The notes under the pieces are model-generated. The model was given only the letters and a program-made list of their open reading frames with translations. It searched no databases and was not told where the DNA came from. From positions 1,426,001 to 1,490,000 of the forward strand of contig JAJQJQ010000019.1 of assembly GCA_028622995.1 (NCBI GenBank): a stretch of DNA of 64,000 bases, read 5' to 3'. The stretch is from Panagrolaimus kolymaensis (taxonomy: Eukaryota > Nematoda > Chromadorea > Rhabditida > Panagrolaimidae). A program made the position numbers and the translations under genes. Shown here piece after piece: positions 12,767 through 27,700 of this stretch; positions within the stretch are counted from its first letter, which is position 1, and every line of letters starts with the position of its first letter.

Positions 12767-15700
12767 GAAATAATGCCAAGAGGATTTTGGATTCCCCCCG
12801 CTGGATGAACCTCAACTGTAATCCATAAATTTTTATAAACACTTGCTTCAAGCTTTGATGCAAGAAATTAATGAATCTCGTTTTGAATTAGGGATTGAAT
12901 TGGAGATATGGATTTTTTGTTCCAAATATTTTTCTTATATTTTATAAGAAATAATGCCAAGAGGATTTTGGATTCCCCCCGCTGGATGAACCTCAACTGT
13001 AATCCATAAATTTTTATAAACACTTGCTTCAAGCTTTGATGCAAGAAATTAATGAATCTCGTTTTGAATTAGGGATTGAATTGGAGATATGGATTTTTTG
13101 TTCCAAATATTTTTCTTATATTTTATAAGAAATAATGCCAAGAGGATTTTGGATTCCCCCCGCTGGATGAACCTCAACTGTAATCCATAAATTTTTATAA
13201 ACACTTGCTTCAAGCTTTGATGCAAGAAATTAATGAATCTCGTTTTGAATTAGGGATTGAATTGGAGATATGGATTTTTTGTTCCAAATATTTTTCTTAT
13301 ATTTTATAAGAAATAATGCCAAGAGGATTTTGGATTCCCCCCGCTGGATGAACCTCAACTGTAATCCATAAATTTTTATAAACACTTGCTTCAAGCTTTG
13401 ATGCAAGAAATTAATGAATCTCGTTTTGAATTATGGATTGAATTGGAGATATGGATTTTTTGTTCCAAATATTTTTCTTATATTTTATAAGAAATAATGC
13501 CAAGAGGATTTTGGATTCCCCCCGCTGGATGAACCTCAACTGTAATCCATAAATTTTTACTTGCTTCAAGCTTTGATGCAAGAAATTAATGAATCTCGTT
13601 TTGAATTAGGGATTGAATTGGAGATATGGATTTTTTGTTCCAAATATTTTTCTTATATTTTATAAGAAATAATGCCAAGAGGATTTTGGATTCCCCCCGC
13701 TGGATGAACCTCAACTGTAATCCATAAATTTTTACTTGCTTCAAGCTTTGATGCAAGAAATTAATGAATCTCGTTTTGAATTATGGATTGAATTGGAGAT
13801 ATGGATTTTTTGTTCCAAATATTTTTCTTATATTTTATAAGAAATAATGCCAAGAGGATTTTGGATTCCCCCCGCTGGATGAACCTCAACTGTAATCCAT
13901 AAATTTTTATAAACACTTGCTTCAAGCTTTGATGCAAGAAATTAATGAATCTCGTTTTGAATTAGGGATTGAATTGGAGATATGGATTTTTTGTTCCAAA
14001 TATTTTTCTTATATTTTATAAGAAATAATGCCAAGAGGATTTTGGATTCCCCCCGCTGGATGAACCTCAACTGTAATCCATAAATTTTTATAAACACTTG
14101 CTTCAAGCTTTGATGCAAGAAATTAATGAATCTCGTTTTGAATTATGGATTGAATTGGAGATATGGATTTTTTGTTCCAAATATTTTTCTTATATTTTAT
14201 AAGAAATAATGCCAAGAGGATTTTGGATTCCCCCCGCTGGATGAACCTCAACTGTAATCCATAAATTTTTACTTGCTTCAAGCTTTGATGCAAGAAATTA
14301 ATGAATCTCGTTTTGAATTAGGGATTGAATTGGAGATATGGATTTTTTGTTCCAAATATTTTTCTTATATTTTATAAGAAATAATGCCAAGAGGATTTTG
14401 GATTCCCCCCGCTGGATGAACCTCAACTGTAATCCATAAATTTTTATAAACACTTGCTTCAAGCTTTGATGCAAGAAATTAATGAATCTCGTTTTGAATT
14501 AGGGATTGAATTGGAGATATGGATTTTTTGTTCCAAATATTTTTCTTATATTTTATAAGAAATAATGCCAAGAGGATTTTGGATTCCCCCCGCTGGATGA
14601 ACCTCAACTGTAATCCATAAATTTTTACTTGCTTCAAGCTTTGATGCAAGAAATTAATGAATCTCGTTTTGAATTAGGGATTGAATTGGAGATATGGATT
14701 TTTTGTTCCAAATATTTTTCTTATATTTTATAAGAAATAATGCAAAGAGGATTTTGGATTCCCCCCGCTGGATGAACCTCAACTGTAATCCATAAATTTT
14801 TACTTGCTTCAAGCTTTGATGCAAGAAATTAATGAATCTCGTTTTGAATTATGGATTGAATTGGAGATATGGATTTTTTGTTCCAAATATTTTTCTTATA
14901 TTTTATAAGAAATAATGCCAAAAGGATTTTGGATTCCCCCCGCTGGATGAACCTCAACTGTAATCCATAAATTTTTATAAACACTTGCTTCAAGCTTTGA
15001 TGCAAGAAATTAATGAATCTCGTTTTGAATTAGGGATTGAATTGGAGATATGGATTTTTTGTTCCAAATATTTTTCTTATATTTTATAAGAAATAATGCC
15101 AAGAGGATTTTGGATTCCCCCCGCTGGATGAACCTCAACTGTAATCCATAAATTTTTATAAACACTTGCTTCAAGCTTTGATGCAAGAAATTAATGAATC
15201 TCGTTTTGAATTATGGATTGAATTGGAGATATGGATTTTTTGTTCCAAATATTTTTCTTATATTTTATAAGAAATAATGCCAAGAGGATTTTGGATTCCC
15301 CCCGCTGGATGAACCTCAACTGTAATCCATAAATTTTTATAAACACTTGCTTCAAGCTTTGATGCAAGAAATTAATGAATCTCGTTTTGAATTAGGGATT
15401 GAATTGGAGATATGGATTTTTTGTTCCAAATATTTTTCTTATATTTTATAAGAAATAATGCCAAGAGGATTTTGGATTCCCCCCGCTGGATGAACCTCAA
15501 CTGTAATCCATAAATTTTTATAAACACTTGCTTCAAGCTTTGATGCAAGAAATTAATGAATCTCGTTTTGAATTATGGATTGAATTGGAGATATGGATTT
15601 TTTGTTCCAAATATTTTTCTTATATTTTATAAGAAATAATGCCAAGAGGATTTTGGATTCCCCCCGCTGGATGAACCTCAACTGTAATCCATAAATTTTT

Positions 15701-18700
15701 ATAAACACTTGCTTCAAGCTTTGATGCAAGAAATTAATGAATCTCGTTTTGAATTAGGGATTGAATTGGAGATATGGATTTTTTGTTCCAAATATTTTTC
15801 TTATATTTTATAAGAAATAATGCCAAGAGGATTTTGGATTCCCCCCGCTGGATGAACCTCAACTGTAATCCATAAATTTTTATAAACACTTGCTTCAAGC
15901 TTTGATGCAAGAAATTAATGAATCTCGTTTTGAATTATGGATTGAATTGGAGATATGGATTTTTTGTTCCAAATATTTTTCTTATATTTTATAAGAAATA
16001 ATGCCAAGAGGATTTTGGATTCCCCCCGCTGGATGAACCTCAACTGTAATCCATAAATTTTTACTTGCTTCAAGCTTTGATGCAAGAAATTAATGAATCT
16101 CGTTTTGAATTAGGGATTGAATTGGAGATATGGATTTTTTGTTCCAAATATTTTTCTTATATTTTATAAGAAATAATGCCAAGAGGATTTTGGATTCCCC
16201 CCGCTGGATGAACCTCAACTGTAATCCATAAATTTTTATAAACACTTGCTTCAAGCTTTGATGCAAGAAATTAATGAATCTCGTTTTGAATTAGGGATTG
16301 AATTGGAGATATGGATTTTTTGTTCCAAATATTTTTCTTATATTTTATAAGAAATAATGCCAAGAGGATTTTGGATTCCCCCCGCTGGATGAACCTCAAC
16401 TGTAATCCATAAATTTTTACTTGCTTCAAGCTTTGATGCAAGAAATTAATGAATCTCGTTTTGAATTAGGGATTGAATTGGAGATATGGATTTTTTGTTC
16501 CAAATATTTTTCTTATATTTTATAAGAAATAATGCAAAGAGGATTTTGGATTCCCCCCTCTGGATGAACCTCAACTGTAATCCATAAATTTTTACTTGCT
16601 TCAAGCTTTGATGCAAGAAATTAATGAATCTCGTTTTGAATTATGGATTGAATTGGAGATATGGATTTTTTGTTCCAAATATTTTTCTTATATTTTATAA
16701 GAAATAATGCCAAAAGGATTTTGGATTCCCCCCGCTGGATGAACCTCAACTGTAATCCATAAATTTTTATAAACACTTGCTTCAAGCTTTGATGCAAGAA
16801 ATTAATGAATCTCGTTTTGAATTAGGGATTGAATTGGAGATATGGATTTTTTGTTCCAAATATTTTTCTTATATTTTATAAGAAATAATGCCAAGAGGAT
16901 TTTGGATTCCCCCCGCTGGATGAACCTCAACTGTAATCCATAAATTTTTATAAACACTTGCTTCAAGCTTTGATGCAAGAAATTAATGAATCTCGTTTTG
17001 AATTAGGGATTGAATTGGAGATATGGATTTTTTGTTCCAAATATTTTTCTTATATTTTATAAGAAATAATGCCAAGAGGATTTTGGATTCCCCCCGCTGG
17101 ATGAACCTCAACTGTAATCCATAAATTTTTATAAACACTTGCTTCAAGCTTTGATGCAAGAAATTAATGAATCTCGTTTTGAATTATGGATTGAATTGGA
17201 GATATGGATTTTTTGTTCCAAATATTTTTCTTATATTTTATAAGAAATAATGCCAAGAGGATTTTGGATTCCCCCCGCTGGATGAACCTCAACTGTAATC
17301 CATAAATTTTTATAAACACTTGCTTCAAGCTTTGATGCAAGAAATTAATGAATCTCGTTTTGAATTAGGGATTGAATTGGAGATATGGATTTTTTGTTCC
17401 AAATATTTTTCTTATATTTTATAAGAAATAATGCCAAGAGGATTTTGGATTCCCCCCGCTGGATGAACCTCAACTGTAATCCATAAATTTTTATAAACAC
17501 TTGCTTCAAGCTTTGATGCAAGAAATTAATGAATCTCGTTTTGAATTAGGGATTGAATTGGAGATATGGATTTTTTGTTCCAAATATTTTTCTTATATTT
17601 TATAAGAAATAATGCCAAGAGGATTTTGGATTCCCCCCGCTGGATGAACCTCAACTGTAATCCATAAATTTTTACTTGCTTCAAGCTTTGATGCAAGAAA
17701 TTAATGAATCTCGTTTTGAATTATGGATTGAATTGGAGATATGGATTTTTTGTTCCAAATATTTTTCTTATATTTTATAAGAAATAATGCCAAGAGGATT
17801 TTGGATTCCCCCCGCTGGATGAACCTCAACTGTAATCCATAAATTTTTATAAACACTTGCTTCAAGCTTTGATGCAAGAAATTAATGAATCTCGTTTTGA
17901 ATTAGGGATTGAATTGGAGATATGGATTTTTTGTTCCAAATATTTTTCTTATATTTTATAAGAAATAATGCCAAGAGGATTTTGGATTCCCCCCGCTGGA
18001 TGAACCTCAACTGTAATCCATAAATTTTTATAAACACTTGCTTCAAGCTTTGATGCAAGAAATTAATGAATCTCGTTTTGAATTAGGGATTGAATTGGAG
18101 ATATGGATTTTTTGTTCCAAATATTTTTCTTATATTTTATAAGAAATAATGCCAAGAGGATTTTGGATTCCCCCCGCTGGATGAACCTCAACTGTAATCC
18201 ATAAATTTTTATAAACACTTGCTTCAAGCTTTGATGCAAGAAATTAATGAATCTCGTTTTGAATTAGGGATTGAATTGGAGATATGGATTTTTTGTTCCA
18301 AATATTTTTCTTATATTTTATAAGAAATAATGCCAAGAGGATTTTGGATTCCCCCCGCTGGATGAACCTCAACTGTAATCCATAAATTTTTATAAACACT
18401 TGCTTCAAGCTTTGATGCAAGAAATTAATGAATCTCGTTTTGAATTATGGATTGAATTGGAGATATGGATTTTTTGTTCCAAATATTTTTCTTATATTTT
18501 ATAAGAAATAATGCCAAGAGGATTTTGGATTCCCCCCGCTGGATGAACCTCAACTGTAATCCATAAATTTTTATAAACACTTGCTTCAAGCTTTGATGCA
18601 AGAAATTAATGAATCTCGTTTTGAATTAGGGATTGAATTGGAGATATGGATTTTTTGTTCCAAATATTTTTCTTATATTTTATAAGAAATAATGCCAAGA

Positions 18701-21700
18701 GGATTTTGGATTCCCCCCGCTGGATGAACCTCAACTGTAATCCATAAATTTTTATAAACACTTGCTTCAAGCTTTGATGCAAGAAATTAATGAATCTCGT
18801 TTTGAATTAGGGATTGAATTGGAGATATGGATTTTTTGTTCCAAATATTTTTCTTATATTTTATAAGAAATAATGCCAAGAGGATTTTGGATTCCCCCCG
18901 CTGGATGAACCTCAACTGTAATCCATAAATTTTTACTTGCTTCAAGCTTTGATGCAAGAAATTAATGAATCTCGTTTTGAATTAGGGATTGAATTGGAGA
19001 TATGGATTTTTTGTTCCAAATATTTTTCTTATATTTTATAAGAAATAATGCAAAGAGGATTTTGGATTCCCCCCTCTGGATGAACCTCAACTGTAATCCA
19101 TAAATTTTTACTTGCTTCAAGCTTTGATGCAAGAAATTAATGAATCTCGTTTTGAATTATGGATTGAATTGGAGATATGGATTTTTTGTTCCAAATATTT
19201 TTCTTATATTTTATAAGAAATAATGCCAAAAGGATTTTGGATTCCCCCCGCTGGATGAACCTCAACTGTAATCCATAAATTTTTATAAACACTTGCTTCA
19301 AGCTTTGATGCAAGAAATTAATGAATCTCGTTTTGAATTAGGGATTGAATTGGAGATATGGATTTTTTGTTCCAAATATTTTTCTTATATTTTATAAGAA
19401 ATAATGCCAAGAGGATTTTGGATTCCCCCCGCTGGATGAACCTCAACTGTAATCCATAAATTTTTATAAACACTTGCTTCAAGCTTTGATGCAAGAAATT
19501 AATGAATCTCGTTTTGAATTAGGGATTGAATTGGAGATATGGATTTTTTGTTCCAAATATTTTTCTTATATTTTATAAGAAATAATGCCAAGAGGATTTT
19601 GGATTCCCCCCGCTGGATGAACCTCAACTGTAATCCATAAATTTTTATAAACACTTGCTTCAAGCTTTGATGCAAGAAATTAATGAATCTCGTTTTGAAT
19701 TATGGATTGAATTGGAGATATGGATTTTTTGTTCCAAATATTTTTCTTATATTTTATAAGAAATAATGCCAAGAGGATTTTGGATTCCCCCCGCTGGATG
19801 AACCTCAACTGTAATCCATAAATTTTTATAAACACTTGCTTCAAGCTTTGATGCAAGAAATTAATGAATCTCGTTTTGAATTAGGGATTGAATTGGAGAT
19901 ATGGATTTTTTGTTCCAAATATTTTTCTTATATTTTATAAGAAATAATGCCAAGAGGATTTTGGATTCCCCCCGCTGGATGAACCTCAACTGTAATCCAT
20001 AAATTTTTATAAACACTTGCTTCAAGCTTTGATGCAAGAAATTAATGAATCTCGTTTTGAATTATGGATTGAATTGGAGATATGGATTTTTTGTTCCAAA
20101 TATTTTTCTTATATTTTATAAGAAATAATGCCAAGAGGATTTTGGATTCCCCCCGCTGGATGAACCTCAACTGTAATCCATAAATTTTTATAAACACTTG
20201 CTTCAAGCTTTGATGCAAGAAATTAATGAATCTCGTTTTGAATTATGGATTGAATTGGAGATATGGATTTTTTGTTCCAAATATTTTTCTTATATTTTAT
20301 AAGAAATAATGCCAAGAGGATTTTGGATTCCCCCCGCTGGATGAACCTCAACTGTAATCCATAAATTTTTACTTGCTTCAAGCTTTGATGCAAGAAATTA
20401 ATGAATCTCGTTTTGAATTATGGATTGAATTGGAGATATGGATTTTTTGTTCCAAATATTTTTCTTATATTTTATAAGAAATAATGCCAAGAGGATTTTG
20501 GATTCCCCCCGCTGGATGAACCTCAACTGTAATCCATAAATTTTTATAAACACTTGCTTCAAGCTTTGATGCAAGAAATTAATGAATCTCGTTTTGAATT
20601 AGGGATTGAATTGGAGATATGGATTTTTTGTTCCAAATATTTTTCTTATATTTTATAAGAAATAATGCCAAGAGGATTTTGGATTCCCCCCGCTGGATGA
20701 ACCTCAACTGTAATCCATAAATTTTTATAAACACTTGCTTCAAGCTTTGATGCAAGAAATTAATGAATCTCGTTTTGAATTATGGATTGAATTGGAGATA
20801 TGGATTTTTTGTTCCAAATATTTTTCTTATATTTTATAAGAAATAATGCCAAGAGGATTTTGGATTCCCCCCGCTGGATGAACCTCAACTGTAATCCATA
20901 AATTTTTATAAACACTTGCTTCAAGCTTTGATGCAAGAAATTAATGAATCTCGTTTTGAATTATGGATTGAATTGGAGATATGGATTTTTTGTTCCAAAT
21001 ATTTTTCTTATATTTTATAAGAAATAATGCCAAGAGGATTTTGGATTCCCCCCGCTGGATGAACCTCAACTGTAATCCATAAATTTTTACTTGCTTCAAG
21101 CTTTGATGCAAGAAATTAATGAATCTCGTTTTGAATTATGGATTGAATTGGAGATATGGATTTTTTGTTCCAAATATTTTTCTTATATTTTATAAGAAAT
21201 AATGCCAAGAGGATTTTGGATTCCCCCCGCTGGATGAACCTCAACTGTAATCCATAAATTTTTATAAACACTTGCTTCAAGCTTTGATGCAAGAAATTAA
21301 TGAATCTCGTTTTGAATTAGGGATTGAATTGGAGATATGGATTTTTTGTTCCAAATATTTTTCTTATATTTTATAAGAAATAATGCCAAGAGGATTTTGG
21401 ATTCCCCCCGCTGGATGAACCTCAACTGTAATCCATAAATTTTTATAAACACTTGCTTCAAGCTTTGATGCAAGAAATTAATGAATCTCGTTTTGAATTA
21501 GGGATTGAATTGGAGATATGGATTTTTTGTTCCAAATATTTTTCTTATATTTTATAAGAAATAATGCCAAGAGGATTTTGGATTCCCCCCGCTGGATGAA
21601 CCTCAACTGTAATCCATAAATTTTTATAAACACTTGCTTCAAGCTTTGATGCAAGAAATTAATGAATCTCGTTTTGAATTATGGATTGAATTGGAGATAT

Positions 21701-24700
21701 GGATTTTTTGTTCCAAATATTTTTCTTATATTTTATAAGAAATAATGCCAAGAGGATTTTGGATTCCCCCCGCTGGATGAACCTCAACTGTAATCCATAA
21801 ATTTTTATAAACACTTGCTTCAAGCTTTGATGCAAGAAATTAATGAATCTCGTTTTGAATTAGGGATTGAATTGGAGATATGGATTTTTTGTTCCAAATA
21901 TTTTTCTTATATTTTATAAGAAATAATGCCAAGAGGATTTTGGATTCCCCCCGCTGGATGAACCTCAACTGTAATCCATAAATTTTTATAAACACTTGCT
22001 TCAAGCTTTGATGCAAGAAATTAATGAATCTCGTTTTGAATTAGGGATTGAATTGGAGATATGGATTTTTTGTTCCAAATATTTTTCTTATATTTTATAA
22101 GAAATAATGCCAAGAGGATTTTGGATTCCCCCCGCTGGATGAACCTCAACTGTAATCCATAAATTTTTATAAACACTTGCTTCAAGCTTTGATGCAAGAA
22201 ATTAATGAATCTCGTTTTGAATTATGGATTGAATTGGAGATATGGATTTTTTGTTCCAAATATTTTTCTTATATTTTATAAGAAATAATGCCAAGAGGAT
22301 TTTGGATTCCCCCCGCTGGATGAACCTCAACTGTAATCCATAAATTTTTATAAACACTTGCTTCAAGCTTTGATGCAAGAAATTAATGAATCTCGTTTTG
22401 AATTAGGGATTGAATTGGAGATATGGATTTTTTGTTCCAAATATTTTTCTTATATTTTATAAGAAATAATGCCAAGAGGATTTTGGATTCCCCCCGCTGG
22501 ATGAACCTCAACTGTAATCCATAAATTTTTATAAACACTTGCTTCAAGCTTTGATGCAAGAAATTAATGAATCTCGTTTTGAATTATGGATTGAATTGGA
22601 GATATGGATTTTTTGTTCCAAATATTTTTCTTATATTTTATAAGAAATAATGCCAAGAGGATTTTGGATTCCCCCCGCTGGATGAACCTCAACTGTAATC
22701 CATAAATTTTTATAAACACTTGCTTCAAGCTTTGATGCAAGAAATTAATGAATCTCGTTTTGAATTAGGGATTGAATTGGAGATATGGATTTTTTGTTCC
22801 AAATATTTTTCTTATATTTTATAAGAAATAATGCCAAGAGGATTTTGGATTCCCCCCGCTGGATGAACCTCAACTGTAATCCATAAATTTTTATAAACAC
22901 TTGCTTCAAGCTTTGATGCAAGAAATTAATGAATCTCGTTTTGAATTAGGGATTGAATTGGAGATATGGATTTTTTGTTCCAAATATTTTTCTTATATTT
23001 TATAAGAAATAATGCCAAGAGGATTTTGGATTCCCCCCGCTGGATGAACCTCAACTGTAATCCATAAATTTTTATAAACACTTGCTTCAAGCTTTGATGC
23101 AAGAAATTAATGAATCTCGTTTTGAATTATGGATTGAATTGGAGATATGGATTTTTTGTTCCAAATATTTTTCTTATATTTTATAAGAAATAATGCCAAG
23201 AGGATTTTGGATTCCCCCCGCTGGATGAACCTCAACTGTAATCCATAAATTTTTATAAACACTTGCTTCAAGCTTTGATGCAAGAAATTAATGAATCTCG
23301 TTTTGAATTAGGGATTGAATTGGAGATATGGATTTTTTGTTCCAAATATTTTTCTTATATTTTATAAGAAATAATGCCAAGAGGATTTTGGATTCCCCCC
23401 GCTGGATGAACCTCAACTGTAATCCATAAATTTTTATAAACACTTGCTTCAAGCTTTGATGCAAGAAATTAATGAATCTCGTTTTGAATTAGGGATTGAA
23501 TTGGAGATATGGATTTTTTGTTCCAAATATTTTTCTTATATTTTATAAGAAATAATGCCAAGAGGATTTTGGATTCCCCCCGCTGGATGAACCTCAACTG
23601 TAATCCATAAATTTTTATAAACACTTGCTTCAAGCTTTGATGCAAGAAATTAATGAATCTCGTTTTGAATTATGGATTGAATTGGAGATATGGATTTTTT
23701 GTTCCAAATATTTTTCTTATATTTTATAAGAAATAATGCCAAGAGGATTTTGGATTCCCCCCGCTGGATGAACCTCAACTGTAATCCATAAATTTTTATA
23801 AACACTTGCTTCAAGCTTTGATGCAAGAAATTAATGAATCTCGTTTTGAATTAGGGATTGAATTGGAGATATGGATTTTTTGTTCCAAATATTTTTCTTA
23901 TATTTTATAAGAAATAATGCCAAGAGGATTTTGGATTCCCCCCGCTGGATGAACCTCAACTGTAATCCATAAATTTTTACTTGCTTCAAGCTTTGATGCA
24001 AGAAATTAATGAATCTCGTTTTGAATTATGGATTGAATTGGAGATATGGATTTTTTGTTCCAAATATTTTTCTTATATTTTATAAGAAATAATGCCAAAA
24101 GGATTTTGGATTCCCCCCGCTGGATGAACCTCAACTGTAATCCATAAATTTTTATAAACACTTGCTTCAAGCTTTGATGCAAGAAATTAATGAATCTCGT
24201 TTTGAATTAGGGATTGAATTGGAGATATGGATTTTTTGTTCCAAATATTTTTCTTATATTTTATAAGAAATAATGCCAAGAGGATTTTGGATTCCCCCCG
24301 CTGGATGAACCTCAACTGTAATCCATAAATTTTTATAAACACTTGCTTCAAGCTTTGATGCAAGAAATTAATGAATCTCGTTTTGAATTAGGGATTGAAT
24401 TGGAGATATGGATTTTTTGTTCCAAATATTTTTCTTATATTTTATAAGAAATAATGCCAAGAGGATTTTGGATTCCCCCCGCTGGATGAACCTCAACTGT
24501 AATCCATAAATTTTTATAAACACTTGCTTCAAGCTTTGATGCAAGAAATTAATGAATCTCGTTTTGAATTAGGGATTGAATTGGAGATATGGATTTTTTG
24601 TTCCAAATATTTTTCTTATATTTTATAAGAAATAATGCCAAGAGGATTTTGGATTCCCCCCGCTGGATGAACCTCAACTGTAATCCATAAATTTTTATAA

Positions 24701-27700
24701 ACACTTGCTTCAAGCTTTGATGCAAGAAATTAATGAATCTCGTTTTGAATTAGGGATTGAATTGGAGATATGGATTTTTTGTTCCAAATATTTTTCTTAT
24801 ATTTTATAAGAAATAATGCCAAGAGGATTTTGGATTCCCCCCGCTGGATGAACCTCAACTGTAATCCATAAATTTTTACTTGCTTCAAGCTTTGATGCAA
24901 GAAATTAATGAATCTCGTTTTGAATTATGGATTGAATTGGAGATATGGATTTTTTGTTCCAAATATTTTTCTTATATTTTATAAGAAATAATGCCAAAAG
25001 GATTTTGGATTCCCCCCGCTGGATGAACCTCAACTGTAATCCATAAATTTTTATAAACACTTGCTTCAAGCTTTGATGCAAGAAATTAATGAATCTCGTT
25101 TTGAATTAGGGATTGAATTGGAGATATGGATTTTTTGTTCCAAATATTTTTCTTATATTTTATAAGAAATAATGCCAAGAGGATTTTGGATTCCCCCCGC
25201 TGGATGAACCTCAACTGTAATCCATAAATTTTTATAAACACTTGCTTCAAGCTTTGATGCAAGAAATTAATGAATCTCGTTTTGAATTAGGGATTGAATT
25301 GGAGATATGGATTTTTTGTTCCAAATATTTTTCTTATATTTTATAAGAAATAATGCCAAGAGGATTTTGGATTCCCCCCGCTGGATGAACCTCAACTGTA
25401 ATCCATAAATTTTTATAAACACTTGCTTCAAGCTTTGATGCAAGAAATTAATGAATCTCGTTTTGAATTAGGGATTGAATTGGAGATATGGATTTTTTGT
25501 TCCAAATATTTTTCTTATATTTTATAAGAAATAATGCCAAGAGGATTTTGGATTCCCCCCGCTGGATGAACCTCAACTGTAATCCATAAATTTTTATAAA
25601 CACTTGCTTCAAGCTTTGATGCAAGAAATTAATGAATCTCGTTTTGAATTAGGGATTGAATTGGAGATATGGATTTTTTGTTCCAAATATTTTTCTTATA
25701 TTTTATAAGAAATAATGCCAAGAGGATTTTGGATTCCCCCCGCTGGATGAACCTCAACTGTAATCCATAAATTTTTACTTGCTTCAAGCTTTGATGCAAG
25801 AAATTAATGAATCTCGTTTTGAATTATGGATTGAATTGGAGATATGGATTTTTTGTTCCAAATATTTTTCTTATATTTTATAAGAAATAATGCCAAAAGG
25901 ATTTTGGATTCCCCCCGCTGGATGAACCTCAACTGTAATCCATAAATTTTTATAAACACTTGCTTCAAGCTTTGATGCAAGAAATTAATGAATCTCGTTT
26001 TGAATTAGGGATTGAATTGGAGATATGGATTTTTTGTTCCAAATATTATTCTTATATTTTATAAGAAATAATGCCAAGAGGATTTTGGATTCCCCCCGCT
26101 GGATGAACCTCAACTGTAATCCATAAATTTTTATAAACACTTGCTTCAAGCTTTGATGCAAGAAATTAATGAATCTCGTTTTGAATTAGGGATTGAATTG
26201 GAGATATGGATTTTTTGTTCCAAATATTTTTCTTATATTTTATAAGAAATAATGCCAAGAGGATTTTGGATTCCCCCCGCTGGATGAACCTCAACTGTAA
26301 TCCATAAATTTTTATAAACACTTGCTTCAAGCTTTGATGCAAGAAATTAATGAATCTCGTTTTGAATTATGGATTGAATTGGAGATATGGATTTTTTGTT
26401 CCAAATATTTTTCTTATATTTTATAAGAAATAATGCCAAGAGGATTTTGGATTCCTCCCGCTGGATGAACCTCAACTGTAATCCATAAATTTTTATAAAC
26501 ACTTGCTTCAAGCTTTGATGCAAGAAATTAATGAATCTCGTTTTGAATTATGGATTGAATTGGAGATATGGATTTTTTGTTCCAAATATTTTTCTTATAT
26601 TTTATAAGAAATAATGCCAAGAGGATTTTGGATTCCTCCCGCTGGATGAACCTCAACTGTAATCCATAAATTTTTATAAACACTTGCTTCAAGCTTTGAT
26701 GCAAGAAATTAATGAATCTCGTTTTGAATTATGGATTGAATTGGAGATATGGATTTTTTGTTCCAAATATTTTTCTTATATTTTATAAGAAATAATGCCA
26801 AGAGGATTTTGGATTCCCCCCGCTGGATGAACCTCAACTGTAATCCATAAATTTTTATAAACACTTGCTTCAAGCTTTGATGCAAGAAATTAATGAATCT
26901 CGTTTTGAATTAGGGATTGAATTGGAGATATGGATTTTTTGTTCCAAATATTTTTCTTATATTTTATAAGAAATAATGCCAAGAGGATTTTGGATTCCCC
27001 CCGCTGGATGAACCTCAACTGTAATCCATAAATTTTTATAAACACTTGCTTCAAGCTTTGATGCAAGAAATTAATGAATCTCGTTTTGAATTAGGGATTG
27101 AATTGGAGATATGGATTTTTTGTTCCAAATATTTTTCTTATATTTTATAAGAAATAATGCCAAGAGGATTTTGGATTCCCCCCGCTGGATGAACCTCAAC
27201 TGTAATCCATAAATTTTTATAAACACTTGCTTCAAGCTTTGATGCAAGAAATTAATGAATCTCGTTTTGAATTATGGATTGAATTGGAGATATGGATTTT
27301 TTGTTCCAAATATTTTTCTTATATTTTATAAGAAATAATGCCAAGAGGATTTTGGATTCCCCCCGCTGGATGAACCTCAACTGTAATCCATAAATTTTTA
27401 TAAACACTTGCTTCAAGCTTTGATGCAAGAAATTAATGAATCTCGTTTTGAATTAGGGATTGAATTGGAGATATGGATTTTTTGTTCCAAATATTTTTCT
27501 TATATTTTATAAGAAATAATGCCAAGAGGATTTTGGATTCCCCCCGCTGGATGAACCTCAACTGTAATCCATAAATTTTTACTTGCTTCAAGCTTTGATG
27601 CAAGAAATTAATGAATCTCGTTTTGAATTATGGATTGAATTGGAGATATGGATTTTTTGTTCCAAATATTTTTCTTATATTTTATAAGAAATAATGCCAA

